Assembly: GCF_001279695.1 (NCBI RefSeq)
Contig: NZ_LGDD01000013.1
Location: 1 to 64,000, forward strand
Direction of reading: 5' to 3'
From: Streptomyces sp. WM6378
GTDB lineage: Bacteria; Actinomycetota; Actinomycetes; Streptomycetales; Streptomycetaceae
DNA length: 64,000 nt
The notes beneath the pieces are model-generated. The model worked only from the letters and a program-made list of their open reading frames with translations, was not told the DNA's origin and did not search any database. A program made the translations under genes and the position numbers. Numbering within the stretch: position 1 is the first letter of the stretch; each line of letters starts with the position of its first letter. Of this stretch, positions 40,813 through 50,751 are shown piece by piece.

Positions 40813-43800
40813 GTGCGCTACCGGATTCTCGGCAACACCCAGGTCCACCACCTCGACGGCAGCCCCGTCTCCCTCGGCGGTGCGCGGCTGCGCGCGCTCT
40901 TGACGGTGCTCGCGCTGCGGCCGGGCCGGGCCGCCCCGGTGGGCGTCCTCGTCGGCGAGGTGTGGGGCGACGAACCGCCCGCCGACGCCCCGGCCGCGCT
41001 CCAGGCGCTCGTCGGTCGGCTGCGCCGGGCACTGGGCCATGACGCGGTCTTCTCCGCGGACAGCGGCGGATACGGGCTCGCGGCCCAGCCCGACGACATC
41101 GACCTCCACCGCTTCGAGCGGCTCACCGCCGACGGCGCCCGCGCCCTGGAGGAGGGCGACCCGGCGAAGGCCGCGACCCTGCTCGACGACGCGCTCGCGC
41201 TGTGGACGGGATCCGCGCTCGCCGACCTGCCCGACCCCGGCGCCCTCGCCTCCCGCGCCGAGGCCCGCAGGCTCGATGCCCGGCGGCTGAGGCTCGCCGC
41301 CGCCCTCGTGCTCGGCCGGGCCGGCGAGACGCTGGCCGAGCTCGCCGCGCTCTGCGGGAGTCACCCGCTCGACGAGCCGCTGCACGCCCTGCGCATCCGC
41401 GCGCTGCGGGCGGCGGGCCGCCCCGCCGAGGCGCTCGCCGCGTACGAGAGCGTGCGCACCACGCTCGCCGAGGAGCTCGGCGCCGACCCCGGGCCCGAAC
41501 TCCGCGCCATTCACGCCGAGTTGCTGAACCCGGCCGCTGTCCCCGCGCCCGCCGCCCCGGTGCACGGCAATCTGCGGGCCCGGCTCACCTCCTTCGTCGG
41601 GCGTGAGGCCGAGCTCGCGGACATCCGCGGCGACCTCGAATCCGCACGCCTCGTCACCCTGCTCGGGCCCGGCGGGGCCGGCAAGACCCGGCTCTCGCAG
41701 GAGGCCGCCGACAGTGCCGCGGAGTGCTGGCCGGACGGGGTGTGGCTGGCCGAACTCGCGCCCGTCGACGACCCGGCCGGGGTGCCCGCCGCCGTGCTCA
41801 CCGCGGTCGGCGCCCGCAAGACGGTGCTGCACTCGGCCGGCGCCGAGGAGCTCAGGGCCGCCGACCGGCACGCCGACGACCCCGTGGTCCGGCTCGCCGA
41901 GCACTGCGGGCCGCGCCGCATGCTGCTGCTCCTGGACAACTGCGAGCACGTGATCGGCGCCGCCGCCGAACTCGCCGAGTACCTGCTGGCCCGCTGCCCG
42001 CACCTGGTCGTCCTCGCCACCAGCCGCGAACCGCTGGGCGTGCCGGGGGAGTTGGTGCGGCCCGTCGAGCCGCTGCCCACGCCGTACGCGCTGCGGCTGC
42101 TCGCCGAGCGGGGCGCCGCGGCCCGGCCCGGCTTCCGCGTCGAGGGCGATCCGGACGCCGCCGCCGAGATCTGCCGCCGCCTTGACGGGCTCCCGCTCGC
42201 CATCGAGCTGGCCGCCGCCCGCCTCCGAATACTGACGCCTCGTCAGATCGCGGACCGTCTGGACGACCGGTTCCGCCTGCTCACCAGCGGCAGCCGCACG
42301 GTGCTGCCCCGGCAGCAGACCCTGCGGGCCGTCGTCGACTGGTCCTGGGACCTCCTGGAGGCGCCCGAACGCGCGGTGCTCGGCCGCCTCGCCGTCTTCG
42401 CGGGCGGCTGCGACCTGGCGGCGGCCGAGGCGGTGTGCGCCGAGGACGGCGGCCTGGACGCCCCGGACGTGCCCGCCGTGCTCGGCTCCCTCGTCGACAA
42501 GTCGCTCGTCGTGGCCGCGCCCGACGACACCGGCGAGATGCGCTACCGGCTGCTCGAAACCGTCGCCGAGTACGCGACGGAGCGGCTCGACGGCGCAGGC
42601 GACCGCGCCGCCGCCGAGCGCCGCCACCTCACGCACTACCGCGAATTCGCCCGCCGCACCGACGCCGGCCTGCGCGGCCCCGGGCAGCGGACCGCGATCG
42701 ACGCCTTCGAGCGCGAGTACGAGAACCTGCGCACCGCGCTGCGCCGCTGCGTCGCGCTGCGCGACGAGGAGGAGGCGCTCTGCCTGGTGCACGCCCTGTT
42801 CTGGTACTGGCAGATGCGCGACCTGCGCGCCGAGTCGCGCCACTGGGCCAAGGAGGCGGCGGCGCTGGGGCCCGACCCGTTCGCGCCGCCCGTGACGCCC
42901 GCGCCGCCGGTCTACGTCCAGTGCACGGACGCCCCGCCGCCGCTCGACCCCGAGGTGCTCCAGGAGGCGCGGCGCGGCGTGCGGCTCGTCGAACTGGCCA
43001 CCATGGACCACGAGATGGACCAGTGGACGACCCCGGAAGCCGCCGAACGGCTCCGCGCGATCGCCTCCGCCTACCGCCCCGGCCTGCCGCAGACCTGCCG
43101 GATGCCGGGCTCGCTCTGGTTCTTCCCCGTGGTGCTCACCGGCGACCAGGCCCGGCTGAAGGAGGTCCTCGACGTCACGGTGGAGGCCAGCGAGGAGCTC
43201 GGCTACGAGTGGGAGCTGGCCGCCGCCCTCCAGATGCGCGCCAACGTCCTGGCCAACCGGACCGAGTGGGCCGGTGACGCGACCGCCGACGCCGACGCCG
43301 CCCTCCTCGTCTTCCGGCGCCTCGGCGACGCCTGGGGCTCGGCCGAGGCACTGGGTGCCAGGGGCGAGGCGCGCGAGAAGCGGGGTGAATTCGGCCCGGC
43401 CGCCGAGGACTTCACGGCCGCCCTCGGCTACGCCGAGCAGCTCGGCGCCCAGGCCCAGGTCACCCTCCTCAAGGCGCGGCTCGCCTCCGTCCTCCTGGAG
43501 ATGGGGGAGGGCGAGCGCGGCGAGGCCATGCTGCGCGAGATCCTCGCCGACGGGAACCGGGCGGGCGTCGAGGCCCGGCCCGCGGCCCGGCTCTTCCTCA
43601 CCATGTGGCTGGGCCGCACCGGCCGGATCGACGAGGCGCGCGAGCACGCCGAGGTGATGCTGAGGGAGTTCAGCTCCGCCAGCCTCGTCCTGTTCGAGGG
43701 GTTCGTCCTGGGCGTGCGGGCCTGGCTGGACAACGTGCAGGGCCGGTACGCCGACGGGCTCGCCGGCGCCCTGGTCGCGCTCGACCGGGCCCAGGGGCCG

Positions 43801-44100
43801 CTCTCGCGGATGGTCGCGCCCGAGATGATCGCCGTCCACATGCTCACCGCGGCCTGCGCGATCGCCGGACTCGGCGGCCGCGGCGACGGCGCGGACGCGG
43901 CCCGGCTCGTCGGCGCGCACGACGCGCTGCTCCCGGCCGGCCACTTCGTGCCGCCCGTACAGGTGGAACAGCGGGCCGAGGCCGAGCGGGCCGCTCGCGC
44001 CCTGCTCGACGACGGGGCGTACGAGACCGCGTACGCCGAGGGCGGTGGCCTCTCCGTGGAGGAGGCCACCGCCCTCGTGCGGCGCGATCGCAAGAACTGA
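40813..44100 (+). CDS. AfsR/SARP-family transcriptional regulator with NB-ARC-like ATPase
   Basis: A 1095-residue regulator: an N-terminal OmpR-type winged helix (MRYRILGNTQVHHLDGSPVS, about 1-95), a bacterial transcriptional activation domain (about 95-245), then a STAND ATPase with Walker A LLGPGGAGKTRLS (about residue 285), Walker B RMLLLLDNCEH, and GLPLAIELAAARL (GLPL motif), and a TPR-like helical C-terminal half from about 600. GTG 40813 is 6 nt behind GAGAAT. AfsR-type regulators activate antibiotic or morphological genes after phosphorylation or ligand binding. The convergent DrrAB exporter next door is a plausible but untested target. Confidence 0.93.
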   Translation: MRYRILGNTQVHHLDGSPVSLGGARLRALLTVLALRPGRAAPVGVLVGEVWGDEPPADAPAALQALVGRLRRALGHDAVFSADSGGYGLAAQPDDIDLHRFERLTADGARALEEGDPAKAATLLDDALALWTGSALADLPDPGALASRAEARRLDARRLRLAAALVLGRAGETLAELAALCGSHPLDEPLHALRIRALRAAGRPAEALAAYESVRTTLAEELGADPGPELRAIHAELLNPAAVPAPAAPVHGNLRARLTSFVGREAELADIRGDLESARLVTLLGPGGAGKTRLSQEAADSAAECWPDGVWLAELAPVDDPAGVPAAVLTAVGARKTVLHSAGAEELRAADRHADDPVVRLAEHCGPRRMLLLLDNCEHVIGAAAELAEYLLARCPHLVVLATSREPLGVPGELVRPVEPLPTPYALRLLAERGAAARPGFRVEGDPDAAAEICRRLDGLPLAIELAAARLRILTPRQIADRLDDRFRLLTSGSRTVLPRQQTLRAVVDWSWDLLEAPERAVLGRLAVFAGGCDLAAAEAVCAEDGGLDAPDVPAVLGSLVDKSLVVAAPDDTGEMRYRLLETVAEYATERLDGAGDRAAAERRHLTHYREFARRTDAGLRGPGQRTAIDAFEREYENLRTALRRCVALRDEEEALCLVHALFWYWQMRDLRAESRHWAKEAAALGPDPFAPPVTPAPPVYVQCTDAPPPLDPEVLQEARRGVRLVELATMDHEMDQWTTPEAAERLRAIASAYRPGLPQTCRMPGSLWFFPVVLTGDQARLKEVLDVTVEASEELGYEWELAAALQMRANVLANRTEWAGDATADADAALLVFRRLGDAWGSAEALGARGEAREKRGEFGPAAEDFTAALGYAEQLGAQAQVTLLKARLASVLLEMGEGERGEAMLREILADGNRAGVEARPAARLFLTMWLGRTGRIDEAREHAEVMLREFSSASLVLFEGFVLGVRAWLDNVQGRYADGLAGALVALDRAQGPLSRMVAPEMIAVHMLTAACAIAGLGGRGDGADAARLVGAHDALLPAGHFVPPVQVEQRAEAERAARALLDDGAYETAYAEGGGLSVEEATALVRRDRKN

Positions 44101-44113
44101 CGTACCGTCAGGC

Positions 44114-44968
44114 TCAGGTGCGCTTGCGGAACTTGGCGACCGCCAGCGGAGCCATCACCAGCGTGATGCCCACCGACCAGGCAAGCGTCATCAGCGCGGA
44201 GTGGGCGACGGGGCCGCCGGTCATCAGGCCGCGGGCCGCGTCCGCCAGGTTGGACAGCGGGTTGTAGTCGGTGAAGGACTGCAACCAGCCCGGCATCGTG
44301 GTCGGCTTGGCGAAGATGGACGAACCGAACTGCAGCGGCATCAGCACGAGCATGGCCACTCCCTGGACGGCCTGGGCCGTCTTCATGGTGAGTCCGAGCA
44401 GGATGAAGATCCACATGAGGGACGCGCCGAACGCCAGCGACAGGCCGACCGCCGCGAGCAGGCCCCACACCGAGGTGCTGATGCTGAGGCCCAGGATGAA
44501 GCCCATGATCAGCAGGATCGTGGTGGCCACCAGCATGCGGCCGACCTCGACGACCATCTTGGCGATGAGGACGGACGACCGGGCGATGGGCATCGTCCGG
44601 AAGCGGTCCATCACCCCCTTCTTGAAGTCGTCGTTGACGCCGGTGCCGACCGCCATCGCGATGTTGAGGCCCATCATCGCCATCAGGCCGGGCACCAGGT
44701 AGTTGACGTACGCCTCCTGGTTGCCGCTGCCGAACATCGCGCCGCCGAAGACGTACACGAACAGCAGGATGAAGATGATCGGCATCAGCACGGCGTCGAA
44801 CATCGACTCCGGGTCGGCCTTGATCTGGAGCATGTTGCGGCGCGCCAGGGCGCCGATGTGGCGCAGGTTCGCGCGCATCCCGATCCGTACGTCGTCGGAC
44901 CCGGTGGCCCGCCGCGGACGCGAAGGGGTCTGCTGGGCAGGCGCTTCGACAGTGGTGGTGGTGCTCAT
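44114..44968 (-). CDS. ABC-2 exporter permease, DrrB-like
   Basis: A 284-residue membrane protein with a hydrophilic N terminus, the DrrB family start RNMLQIKADPESMFDAVLMP and about six helices ending SVGITLVMAPLAVAKFRKRT. DrrAB systems export daunorubicin and related drugs. ATG 44968 overlaps the ATPase stop (ATGA), so the subunits are coupled. The gene converges with the AfsR-like gene 13 bp away. Helix motif FGGAMFGSGNQEAYVNYLVPG and PTTMPGWLQSFTDYNPLSNL are characteristic of this permease branch. Confidence 0.92.
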   Translation of the reverse strand: MSTTTTVEAPAQQTPSRPRRATGSDDVRIGMRANLRHIGALARRNMLQIKADPESMFDAVLMPIIFILLFVYVFGGAMFGSGNQEAYVNYLVPGLMAMMGLNIAMAVGTGVNDDFKKGVMDRFRTMPIARSSVLIAKMVVEVGRMLVATTILLIMGFILGLSISTSVWGLLAAVGLSLAFGASLMWIFILLGLTMKTAQAVQGVAMLVLMPLQFGSSIFAKPTTMPGWLQSFTDYNPLSNLADAARGLMTGGPVAHSALMTLAWSVGITLVMAPLAVAKFRKRT

Positions 44969-46002
44969 GCCGCGACCTCCTCGGTCTCACGGTGGATGTC
45001 CTGGGCGTCGCCGGTCTTCTGGCCGGTGATGGCCAGGAACACCTCGTCCAGGCTGGGCAGGTGGGTGCCTATGTGGGCGATGCCGTAGCCGCGCGCCCCC
45101 AACAGGCCGACCACGGCGGTCAGTTGCTCGTCGCTGAGGATCGGCACGTTGAGCACCCCCTCGTCGGGGATGACCTGGGTGCCTGAGACGCCGTCCAGGC
45201 CCGCCTCGGTGACGGCCCGCGCCATCGCGCCCAGCTGGTCCGGGTCGGCGGGCCGGATCTGCAGGGTGCGGCCGCCGACCTTCGCCTTCAGCTCGTTGAC
45301 CCCGCCGTTGGCGATGACCTTGCCGTGGTCGATGACCGTCAGTTCGCTGGCCAGCTGCTCGGCCTCCTCCATGTACTGCGTGGTGAGCAGCACGGTGGCG
45401 CCCTCGGCGACCATGCGCCGCACCTCGTCCCACACCTCGTTGCGGGTGCGCGGGTCGAGGCCCGTGGTCGGCTCGTCCAGGTAGAGGACGGCCGGGTGGC
45501 CGATCATGGAGGCCGCCAGGTCGAGTCGGCGGCGCATGCCGCCCGAGTAGGTCATCGCGGGCCGCTTGGCGGCGTCCGTGAGCGAGAAGCGCTCCAGGAG
45601 CTCGTCCGCGCGGGTCCGCGAGTCCTTGCGGGACAGGTCGAGCAGCCGGCCGATCATGTAAAGGTTCTCGCGGCCGGACAGCTTCTCGTCGACCGAGGCG
45701 TACTGCCCGGTCAGGCCGATGGTGCGGCGCAGCTGGCGGGGCTGCTTCACCACGTCGAAGCCGGCGACGGTGGCGCTGCCGGCGTCCGGCACGAGCAGGG
45801 TGGACAGGCAGCGTACGAGGGTGGTCTTGCCGGCGCCGTTCGGTCCGAGGACACCGAGCACGGTGCCTTCGCGGACGTCCAGGTCGACGCCGTCCAGCGC
45901 CTTGGTGTCGCCGAAGTGCTTCACCAGCCCCCGTACGGAGACGGCGGTGCCGGCGGCGACGCCGGTCCCGCTGTCGATGGGGTTCTTGTCGATTCGCGTC
46001 AT
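44965..46002 (-). CDS. ABC exporter ATPase, DrrA-like
   Basis: A 345-residue ATPase with Walker A GPNGAGKTTLV, signature TYSGGMRRRLDLAAS, Walker B VLYLDEPTTGLD, switch His region TTQYMEEAEQLA and the DrrA-type C-terminal domain (GARGYGIAHIGTHLPSLDEV). ATG 46002 is used; the in-frame ATG two codons earlier at 46008 is also possible. It forms an exporter with the coupled permease. Separated from panB upstream by a hairpin terminator, it must have its own promoter in 46003-46110. Confidence 0.92.
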   Translation of the reverse strand: MTRIDKNPIDSGTGVAAGTAVSVRGLVKHFGDTKALDGVDLDVREGTVLGVLGPNGAGKTTLVRCLSTLLVPDAGSATVAGFDVVKQPRQLRRTIGLTGQYASVDEKLSGRENLYMIGRLLDLSRKDSRTRADELLERFSLTDAAKRPAMTYSGGMRRRLDLAASMIGHPAVLYLDEPTTGLDPRTRNEVWDEVRRMVAEGATVLLTTQYMEEAEQLASELTVIDHGKVIANGGVNELKAKVGGRTLQIRPADPDQLGAMARAVTEAGLDGVSGTQVIPDEGVLNVPILSDEQLTAVVGLLGARGYGIAHIGTHLPSLDEVFLAITGQKTGDAQDIHRETEEVAA

Positions 46003-46110
46003 GTCCATCAAGGTGCCAGCCGCCACCGACAATCCACCGACAGGGCACCGACAGCCTGGGGACAACCGGCCTGCGGCCGCCTACGGCCCTGTGGACAACC
46101 GGGCCCACAG

Positions 46111-46156
46111 ACGACGGACAGCCCGCCGATGGGGGAAGTCGGCGGACTGTCGTCGT
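46111..46156 (-). terminator. hairpin terminator downstream of panB
   Basis: An almost complete inverted repeat: 46111-46129 pairs with 46139-46156 around a 9-nt loop, with one bulge and one mismatch; the inner CCGCCGA / TCGGCGG arm is perfect. It starts 12 nt past the panB stop, where leftward transcription should end. Confidence 0.7.
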
Positions 46157-46167
46157 GACCGCAGTGG

Positions 46168-47040
46168 CTAGTGGAAGGTGTGCTCCTCGGCCGGGAACGC
46201 CCCGCCGACGACCTCGCCCGCGAAGGCCTTCGCGGCGTCCCCGAGCGACTCGCGCAGGTTCATGTACTGCTTGCTGAAGCGGGGGGTCTTTCCGCCGGTC
46301 AGGCCCACCATGTCGGTGTAGACGAGCACCTGCGCGTCGCACTCCACGCCCGCGCCGATGCCGACGGTCGGGATGTGCAGGATGCGCGTGACCTCGGCGG
46401 CGAGCTCGGCCGGGACCAGCTCCAGGACGATCGCGAAGGCGCCCGCGTCCTGCACCGCCTTGGCGTCGCGCAGCAGCTGGTGCGCCGCCTCGTCGCCCCG
46501 GCCCTGCACCCGGTAGCCCAGCGTGTTCACGGACTGCGGGGTGAGGCCGATGTGGCCCATGACCGGGATGCCCGAGTCGACGAGCAGCCGGATCTGCTCG
46601 TGGCTGCGCTCGCCGCCCTCCAGCTTGACCGCGCCGACCCCCGCGTCCTTGACCAGGCGCATGGCGCTGCGCAGCGCCTGCACCGGACCCTCCTGGTACG
46701 AGCCGAAGGGCAGGTCGGCGACCACGAGGGAGCGCGAGGTGCCCCGTACGACGGCCGCGGAAAGCAGGGTGATCTCGTCCATGGTGACCGGGACGGTCGT
46801 CTCGTAACCGAGGTGGCAGTTGCCCATCGAGTCGCCGACCAGGAGGACCGGGATCCCGGACTCGTCGAAGACGGACGCGGTCATCGCGTCGTAGGCGGTG
46901 AGCATGGGCCACTTCTCGCCGCGCGCCTTGGCGGCGGCGATGTCGTGCACGGTGATGCGCCGGGTGCCCTTGCCTCCGTACAGCGCCTTGGGATTGCTGC
47001 TGTCGGGTGCCTTGGGGGCAGCCTGAAGTTGTTGCGTCAT
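46168..47040 (-). CDS. panB: 3-methyl-2-oxobutanoate hydroxymethyltransferase
   Basis: A 290-residue ketopantoate hydroxymethyltransferase, first enzyme of pantothenate and coenzyme A synthesis, which adds a hydroxymethyl group from methylene-THF to alpha-ketoisovalerate. Motifs are [78 protein letters not shown] and [20 protein letters not shown]. The N-terminal 25 residues are a flexible extension. Single gene here; panC and panD are not adjacent. Divergent from the MFS/TetR pair. Confidence 0.96.
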   Translation of the reverse strand: MTQQLQAAPKAPDSSNPKALYGGKGTRRITVHDIAAAKARGEKWPMLTAYDAMTASVFDESGIPVLLVGDSMGNCHLGYETTVPVTMDEITLLSAAVVRGTSRSLVVADLPFGSYQEGPVQALRSAMRLVKDAGVGAVKLEGGERSHEQIRLLVDSGIPVMGHIGLTPQSVNTLGYRVQGRGDEAAHQLLRDAKAVQDAGAFAIVLELVPAELAAEVTRILHIPTVGIGAGVECDAQVLVYTDMVGLTGGKTPRFSKQYMNLRESLGDAAKAFAGEVVGGAFPAEEHTFH

Positions 47041-47193
47041 CGCAACGGCTCCTGTTCGTCATCTCGAAGCGCCCTTACGGCGTCTCCGGACCACATCCAT
47101 GGTGGCATCCCGTGCCCCGTGCCGGGAAGGGTGTCCCAGGAAGCCGTATCGGCCACGAACACGAACCGGTGTCCGAAAAGCAAAGACCTTGCT

Positions 47194-47212
47194 ATACGAG
47201 ACGGTCTCGTAT
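47194..47212. promoter_or_regulatory. perfect 19-bp palindromic operator before the MFS/TetR genes
   Basis: ATACGAGACGGTCTCGTAT is a perfect 9-1-9 inverted repeat 25 bp upstream of the MFS start, overlapping likely promoter elements (TTGCTA near 47190 as -35). Size and symmetry fit a TetR-family repressor; the TetR gene at 48898 is the obvious candidate. Confidence 0.78.
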
Positions 47213-47236
47213 CGAAATAGCTCTAGGCTGGACGGC

Positions 47237-48844
47237 ATGTCAACCACGCCTGCCGCGTCCGGCGCCCCGGCCGCACCTCGGATACCCGAAGCCGTCCACC
47301 GCCGACGCTGGGCGATCCTCGCCGTCCTGATGCTCAGCCTGCTGATCGTCGTCCTCGACAACTCGATCCTGAACGTCGCCGTCAAGACGATCGCCAGCCC
47401 CGCCCCCACCGGCCTCGGCGCCACCCAGAGCGAGCTGGAATGGGCGATCAACGCCTACACGCTGGTCTTCGCCGGGCTGCTCTTCACCTCCGGCCTGCTC
47501 GGCGACCGGCTCGGCCGCAAGAAGATCCTGCTCTTCGGCATCACGGTCTTCGGCCTCGGCTCGGTGCTCGCCGCCTTCTCGAACTCGCCGGACCAGCTCA
47601 TCGCGTTCCGCGCCCTGATGGGCCTCGGCGGCGCCTTCGTGATGCCCGCCACCCTCGCCGTCCTCATGAACGTCTTCGAGCGCGAGGAGCAGCCCAAGGC
47701 CATCGGCATCTGGGCCGGCGGCGTCGGCCTCGCCATCGCGATCGGCCCGATCACCGGCGGCGTCCTGCTCCAGCACTTCTGGTGGGGCTCGGTCTTCCTG
47801 GTCAACGTGCCGGTCGTGATCATCGCCCTGATCGCGATGGTCGTCCTCGTGCCGGACTCCAGGGACCCCAACCCCGGCCGGCTAGACCCGGTGGGCGTGC
47901 TGCTCTCCGTGGTCGGCCTCGTCCTGCTGGTGTACGGCATCATCCACGGCGGCCAGCTCGCGGACTTCACCGATACGACGGTGCTCGCCACGATCCTCGG
48001 CGGGGTCGCGGTCCTGGTCGGCTTCGTCCTGTACGAGAAGCGCGTCGACCACCCGGCCATCGACATCAACTACTTCAAGAAGCCCGCGTTCTCGGCCGCC
48101 GTCGTCGCCATCGCGCTGACCTTCTTCGCGCTGATGGGCGTGACATTCTTCTCCGTCTTCTACATGCAGAGCGTGCGCGGCTACAGCGCGCTCCAGTCCG
48201 GCCTGCTCATCCTGCCGCTCGCCGCCGCCCAGATGATCTTCGCGCCGCGGGCCCGCCTGGTCGTCGACCGGTTCGGCGCCCGGGCCGTCTGCACCGCCGG
48301 ACTGATCCTGGTGGCGATCGGCCTCGCGGCCTTCGGCCTGTTCGACGCGAACACGCCGATCTGGGTCATGGAGGTCGTGTTCTTCGTCCAGGGCGCCGGA
48401 ATGGCACACATCATGCCGCCCGTCACCGTGTCGATCATGCAGTCGCTGCCGCGCGAGAAGGCCGGTTCGGGCTCGGCCGTCAACAACACCTTCCGCCAAG
48501 TCGGCGGCGCACTCGGCGTCGCCGTGCTCGGCTCGCTGCTCTCCACCGTCTACCGCGGTGACATCCAGGGCCACCTCGGCGCGGTCCCCGCAGGGGCGCG
48601 CAAGGCGGCCGGCGAATCCATCGAGGCGACCCTCGGCATCGCCGAGAAGATGGGCCCCGCGGGCAAGGCACTGATCGCCCCGGCCAACGACGCCTTCATC
48701 CACGCCATGCACGTCACGGCCCTCGCCTCGTCCGGCGTGGCCCTGCTCGGCGCGGTCGTCGTCGCCCTGTTCCTGCCGCCGAAGCCGCCCGCGGCCCCGG
48801 CGCCCAAGGCCGAGGACCGGCCCACCGAGGCCGCGCGCGGCTAG
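47237..48844 (+). CDS. MFS drug-efflux transporter, DHA2 family
   Basis: A 535-residue, 14-helix DHA2 transporter, unlike the shorter one at 391. Motifs are [15 protein letters not shown] (helix 1), [14 protein letters not shown] (motif A), [17 protein letters not shown] (motif B), [20 protein letters not shown] (motif C) and a Pro/Ala-rich tail. ATG 47237 is supported by family start MSTTPAASG; the longer upstream frame is not real. It lies behind a perfect TetR-type operator and 53 bp before a TetR gene, a classic drug-inducible efflux pair. Substrate not predictable. Confidence 0.94.
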   Translation: MSTTPAASGAPAAPRIPEAVHRRRWAILAVLMLSLLIVVLDNSILNVAVKTIASPAPTGLGATQSELEWAINAYTLVFAGLLFTSGLLGDRLGRKKILLFGITVFGLGSVLAAFSNSPDQLIAFRALMGLGGAFVMPATLAVLMNVFEREEQPKAIGIWAGGVGLAIAIGPITGGVLLQHFWWGSVFLVNVPVVIIALIAMVVLVPDSRDPNPGRLDPVGVLLSVVGLVLLVYGIIHGGQLADFTDTTVLATILGGVAVLVGFVLYEKRVDHPAIDINYFKKPAFSAAVVAIALTFFALMGVTFFSVFYMQSVRGYSALQSGLLILPLAAAQMIFAPRARLVVDRFGARAVCTAGLILVAIGLAAFGLFDANTPIWVMEVVFFVQGAGMAHIMPPVTVSIMQSLPREKAGSGSAVNNTFRQVGGALGVAVLGSLLSTVYRGDIQGHLGAVPAGARKAAGESIEATLGIAEKMGPAGKALIAPANDAFIHAMHVTALASSGVALLGAVVVALFLPPKPPAAPAPKAEDRPTEAARG

Positions 48845-48897
48845 GAGGCCGGGCCTCCGGGACAATCGGCGGGACGGCGAGAAGAAGCGGAGCGGGC

Positions 48898-49518
48898 GTG
48901 ACCCTGATGGACAAGCAGCACAAGGCCGGCGAACCAAGGCGCGGGCGGCCCCGCTCCGAGGCCGCGGAACGCCAGATCCTGGAAGCCGTGATCAAGCTGC
49001 TTGAGGAAGGCGTCTCGCTCGCCGACCTCTCCATCGAACGCATCGCCCGCACCGCGGGCGTCGGCAAGGCCACCATCTACCGGCGCTGGGCCGGCAAGGA
49101 GGAGCTGTACGTCGAGGTCGTCCAGTCCATGGAGTCGCCGGCCCCGCCGCTGCCCGGCCACTCCCTGCGCGACGACCTCGTGTGCATGGTGGAGAACGTG
49201 CGCCGGCGCAGCGTCGCCAAGCAGTCCTCCGCCCTGCTGCACAACGTCTTCGCGCAGATGCAGAGCTATCCCAAGCTCTGGTCGAAGTACCACAGCATCG
49301 TCATCGACCCCCGCCGCGAGCTCCTCGACGAGGTGCTGCGGCGGGGCGTCGAGAACGGCGAGCTGCGCGCCGGGCTCGACCTCGACATGGCCGCCGACCT
49401 CTTCGTCGCCCCGATGCTGGTGCGCACCATGATGCGGCCCGGCAACGAACTGCCCGGCCCCGAGCTCGCCGCGCGCATCGTGGACGCCGTCCTCGAAGGG
49501 CTGCGCCCGCCCCGCTGA
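48898..49518 (+). CDS. TetR-family transcriptional repressor
   Basis: A 206-residue regulator: N-terminal helix-turn-helix (GRPRSEAAERQILEAV, SIERIARTAGVGKATIYRRW, about residues 17-70) and a helical ligand domain of TetR_C_11-like type (SSALLHNVFAQMQSYP, FVAPMLVRTMMRPG). GTG 48898 has GCGGAG about 6 nt upstream; ATG 48907 three codons on is possible. It follows the MFS gene and probably represses it from the 19-bp palindrome at 47194, responding to a drug or metabolite ligand. Confidence 0.92.
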   Translation: MTLMDKQHKAGEPRRGRPRSEAAERQILEAVIKLLEEGVSLADLSIERIARTAGVGKATIYRRWAGKEELYVEVVQSMESPAPPLPGHSLRDDLVCMVENVRRRSVAKQSSALLHNVFAQMQSYPKLWSKYHSIVIDPRRELLDEVLRRGVENGELRAGLDLDMAADLFVAPMLVRTMMRPGNELPGPELAARIVDAVLEGLRPPR

Positions 49519-49701
49519 ATATGCGCGTTGTGTCACAGGGGCCCTAGCTGCGGCCCCGCCCTGGAACCCGCCGCCCCGCCCGGTCGTCCTGCGGGGCGTA
49601 CGGATGTCGTACGGGCAGTACGGCAGCAGGGAATCCCACCCGTTTTCGCCTAGGGTCGAACGGCGGGGACGATGTGCGGAAACAGCAGTGAGGACAGCGG
49701 A

Positions 49702-50724
49702 ATGGCGCGGGCGTACATGACGGAGACGGGCGACGGCAGCGCGGAGGGCGAGCGCACCGGGTCCCGGTTCCGGCGCCTGGTCGACAACTGGCGGGGCGAT
49801 CCCGGCATCTGGCGCCGCGGCCTGGTCCTCGCGGGGCTCGCCGTGCTGATCGCCCTGGTGATGCTCCTGCACGCCCGGATCCCCAACTCGGTGGGCAACC
49901 TCGGCTCGCTCTCAGAAACCTTCCTGCCGTGGCTCGGCGTGTTCCTGCCGGTCCTCCTCGGGCTCGCGCTGTGGCGCCGCTCGGCGACCGCGCTGATCGC
50001 GCTGCTGCTCCCGGTGATCGTCTGGCTCAACGTGTTCGGCGGCCTCCTCACCGACAAGCAGGGCTCCGGCGGCAACCTGGTCGTGGCCACCCACAACGTG
50101 AACGCCGAGAACGCCGACCCGGCCGGCACCGCCCGCCAGGTCGCCGCCTCCGGCGCGCAGGTCCTGGCCCTGGAGGAGATCCCGGGCGACAAGGTCGAGA
50201 CGTACAAGAAGGCGCTGGCCGACCTCTACCCGTACCACTCGGTGCAGGGCACGGTGGGCCTCTGGTCCAAGTACGAACTCAGCGACAGCAGGCCCGTCGA
50301 CATCAAGATGGGCTGGACGCGCGCGATGCGCTCGACGGTGAAGACCCCGACCGGCGACGTCGCGGTGTACGTCGCCCACATGCCCTCGGTACGGGTCAAG
50401 CTGAACGCCGGGTTCACCGCCAACCAGCGCGACAACAGCGCCTACACGCTGGGTGAGGCGATCTCCGCCGAGCCGATCAAGAAGGTGGTCCTGCTCGGCG
50501 ACCTCAACGGCACGATGAACGACCGCTCCCTGAACAACATCACCGCCCAGATGCGCTCCACCCAGGGCGCCGCGGGCGACGGCTTCGGCTTCACGTGGCC
50601 GGCCCCGTTCCCGATGGCCCGCATCGACCAGATCATGGTCAAGGGCATCGAGCCGAAGTCGTCGTGGACCCTGCCGGAGACGAAGAGCGACCATCTGCCG
50701 ATCGCGGCGCGCTTGCAGGTGTAG
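49702..50724 (+). CDS. membrane-anchored endonuclease/exonuclease/phosphatase-family protein
   Basis: A 340-residue protein with three hydrophobic helices near the N terminus (GLVLAGLAVLIALVMLLHA, WLGVFLPVLLGLAL, ALIALLLPVIVWLNV) and an external EEP domain: ATHNVNAEN, ALEEI (catalytic Glu), VAHMPSVR, LLGDLNGTMNDRS (Asp/Asn) and KSDHLPIAARL (Asp-His). EEP enzymes hydrolyse phosphodiesters in nucleic acids, lipids or inositol phosphates; membrane forms like this may act on cell-surface molecules. ATG 49702 has GAGGA upstream. It converges on nadE with 27 bp between. Confidence 0.9.
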   Translation: MARAYMTETGDGSAEGERTGSRFRRLVDNWRGDPGIWRRGLVLAGLAVLIALVMLLHARIPNSVGNLGSLSETFLPWLGVFLPVLLGLALWRRSATALIALLLPVIVWLNVFGGLLTDKQGSGGNLVVATHNVNAENADPAGTARQVAASGAQVLALEEIPGDKVETYKKALADLYPYHSVQGTVGLWSKYELSDSRPVDIKMGWTRAMRSTVKTPTGDVAVYVAHMPSVRVKLNAGFTANQRDNSAYTLGEAISAEPIKKVVLLGDLNGTMNDRSLNNITAQMRSTQGAAGDGFGFTWPAPFPMARIDQIMVKGIEPKSSWTLPETKSDHLPIAARLQV

Positions 50725-50751
50725 CCGCCCGGGCTCCCGGCCTCCGGTAGC

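Noticed and set aside
40630-43944. Very long minus-strand open frame of over 1000 codons opposite the AfsR-like gene
   Set aside because: It is a shadow of high-GC codon bias; its translation is low-complexity with no family motifs, while the plus strand has complete winged-helix, Walker and GLPL motifs. Only its end (39835-40629) is a real M50 gene.
44097-44111. CTGACG-TAC-CGTCAG palindrome at the end of the AfsR-like gene, like that at 5516
   Set aside because: It overlaps the stop codon in a 13-bp convergent gap with no promoter; probably chance or a tiny terminator stem.
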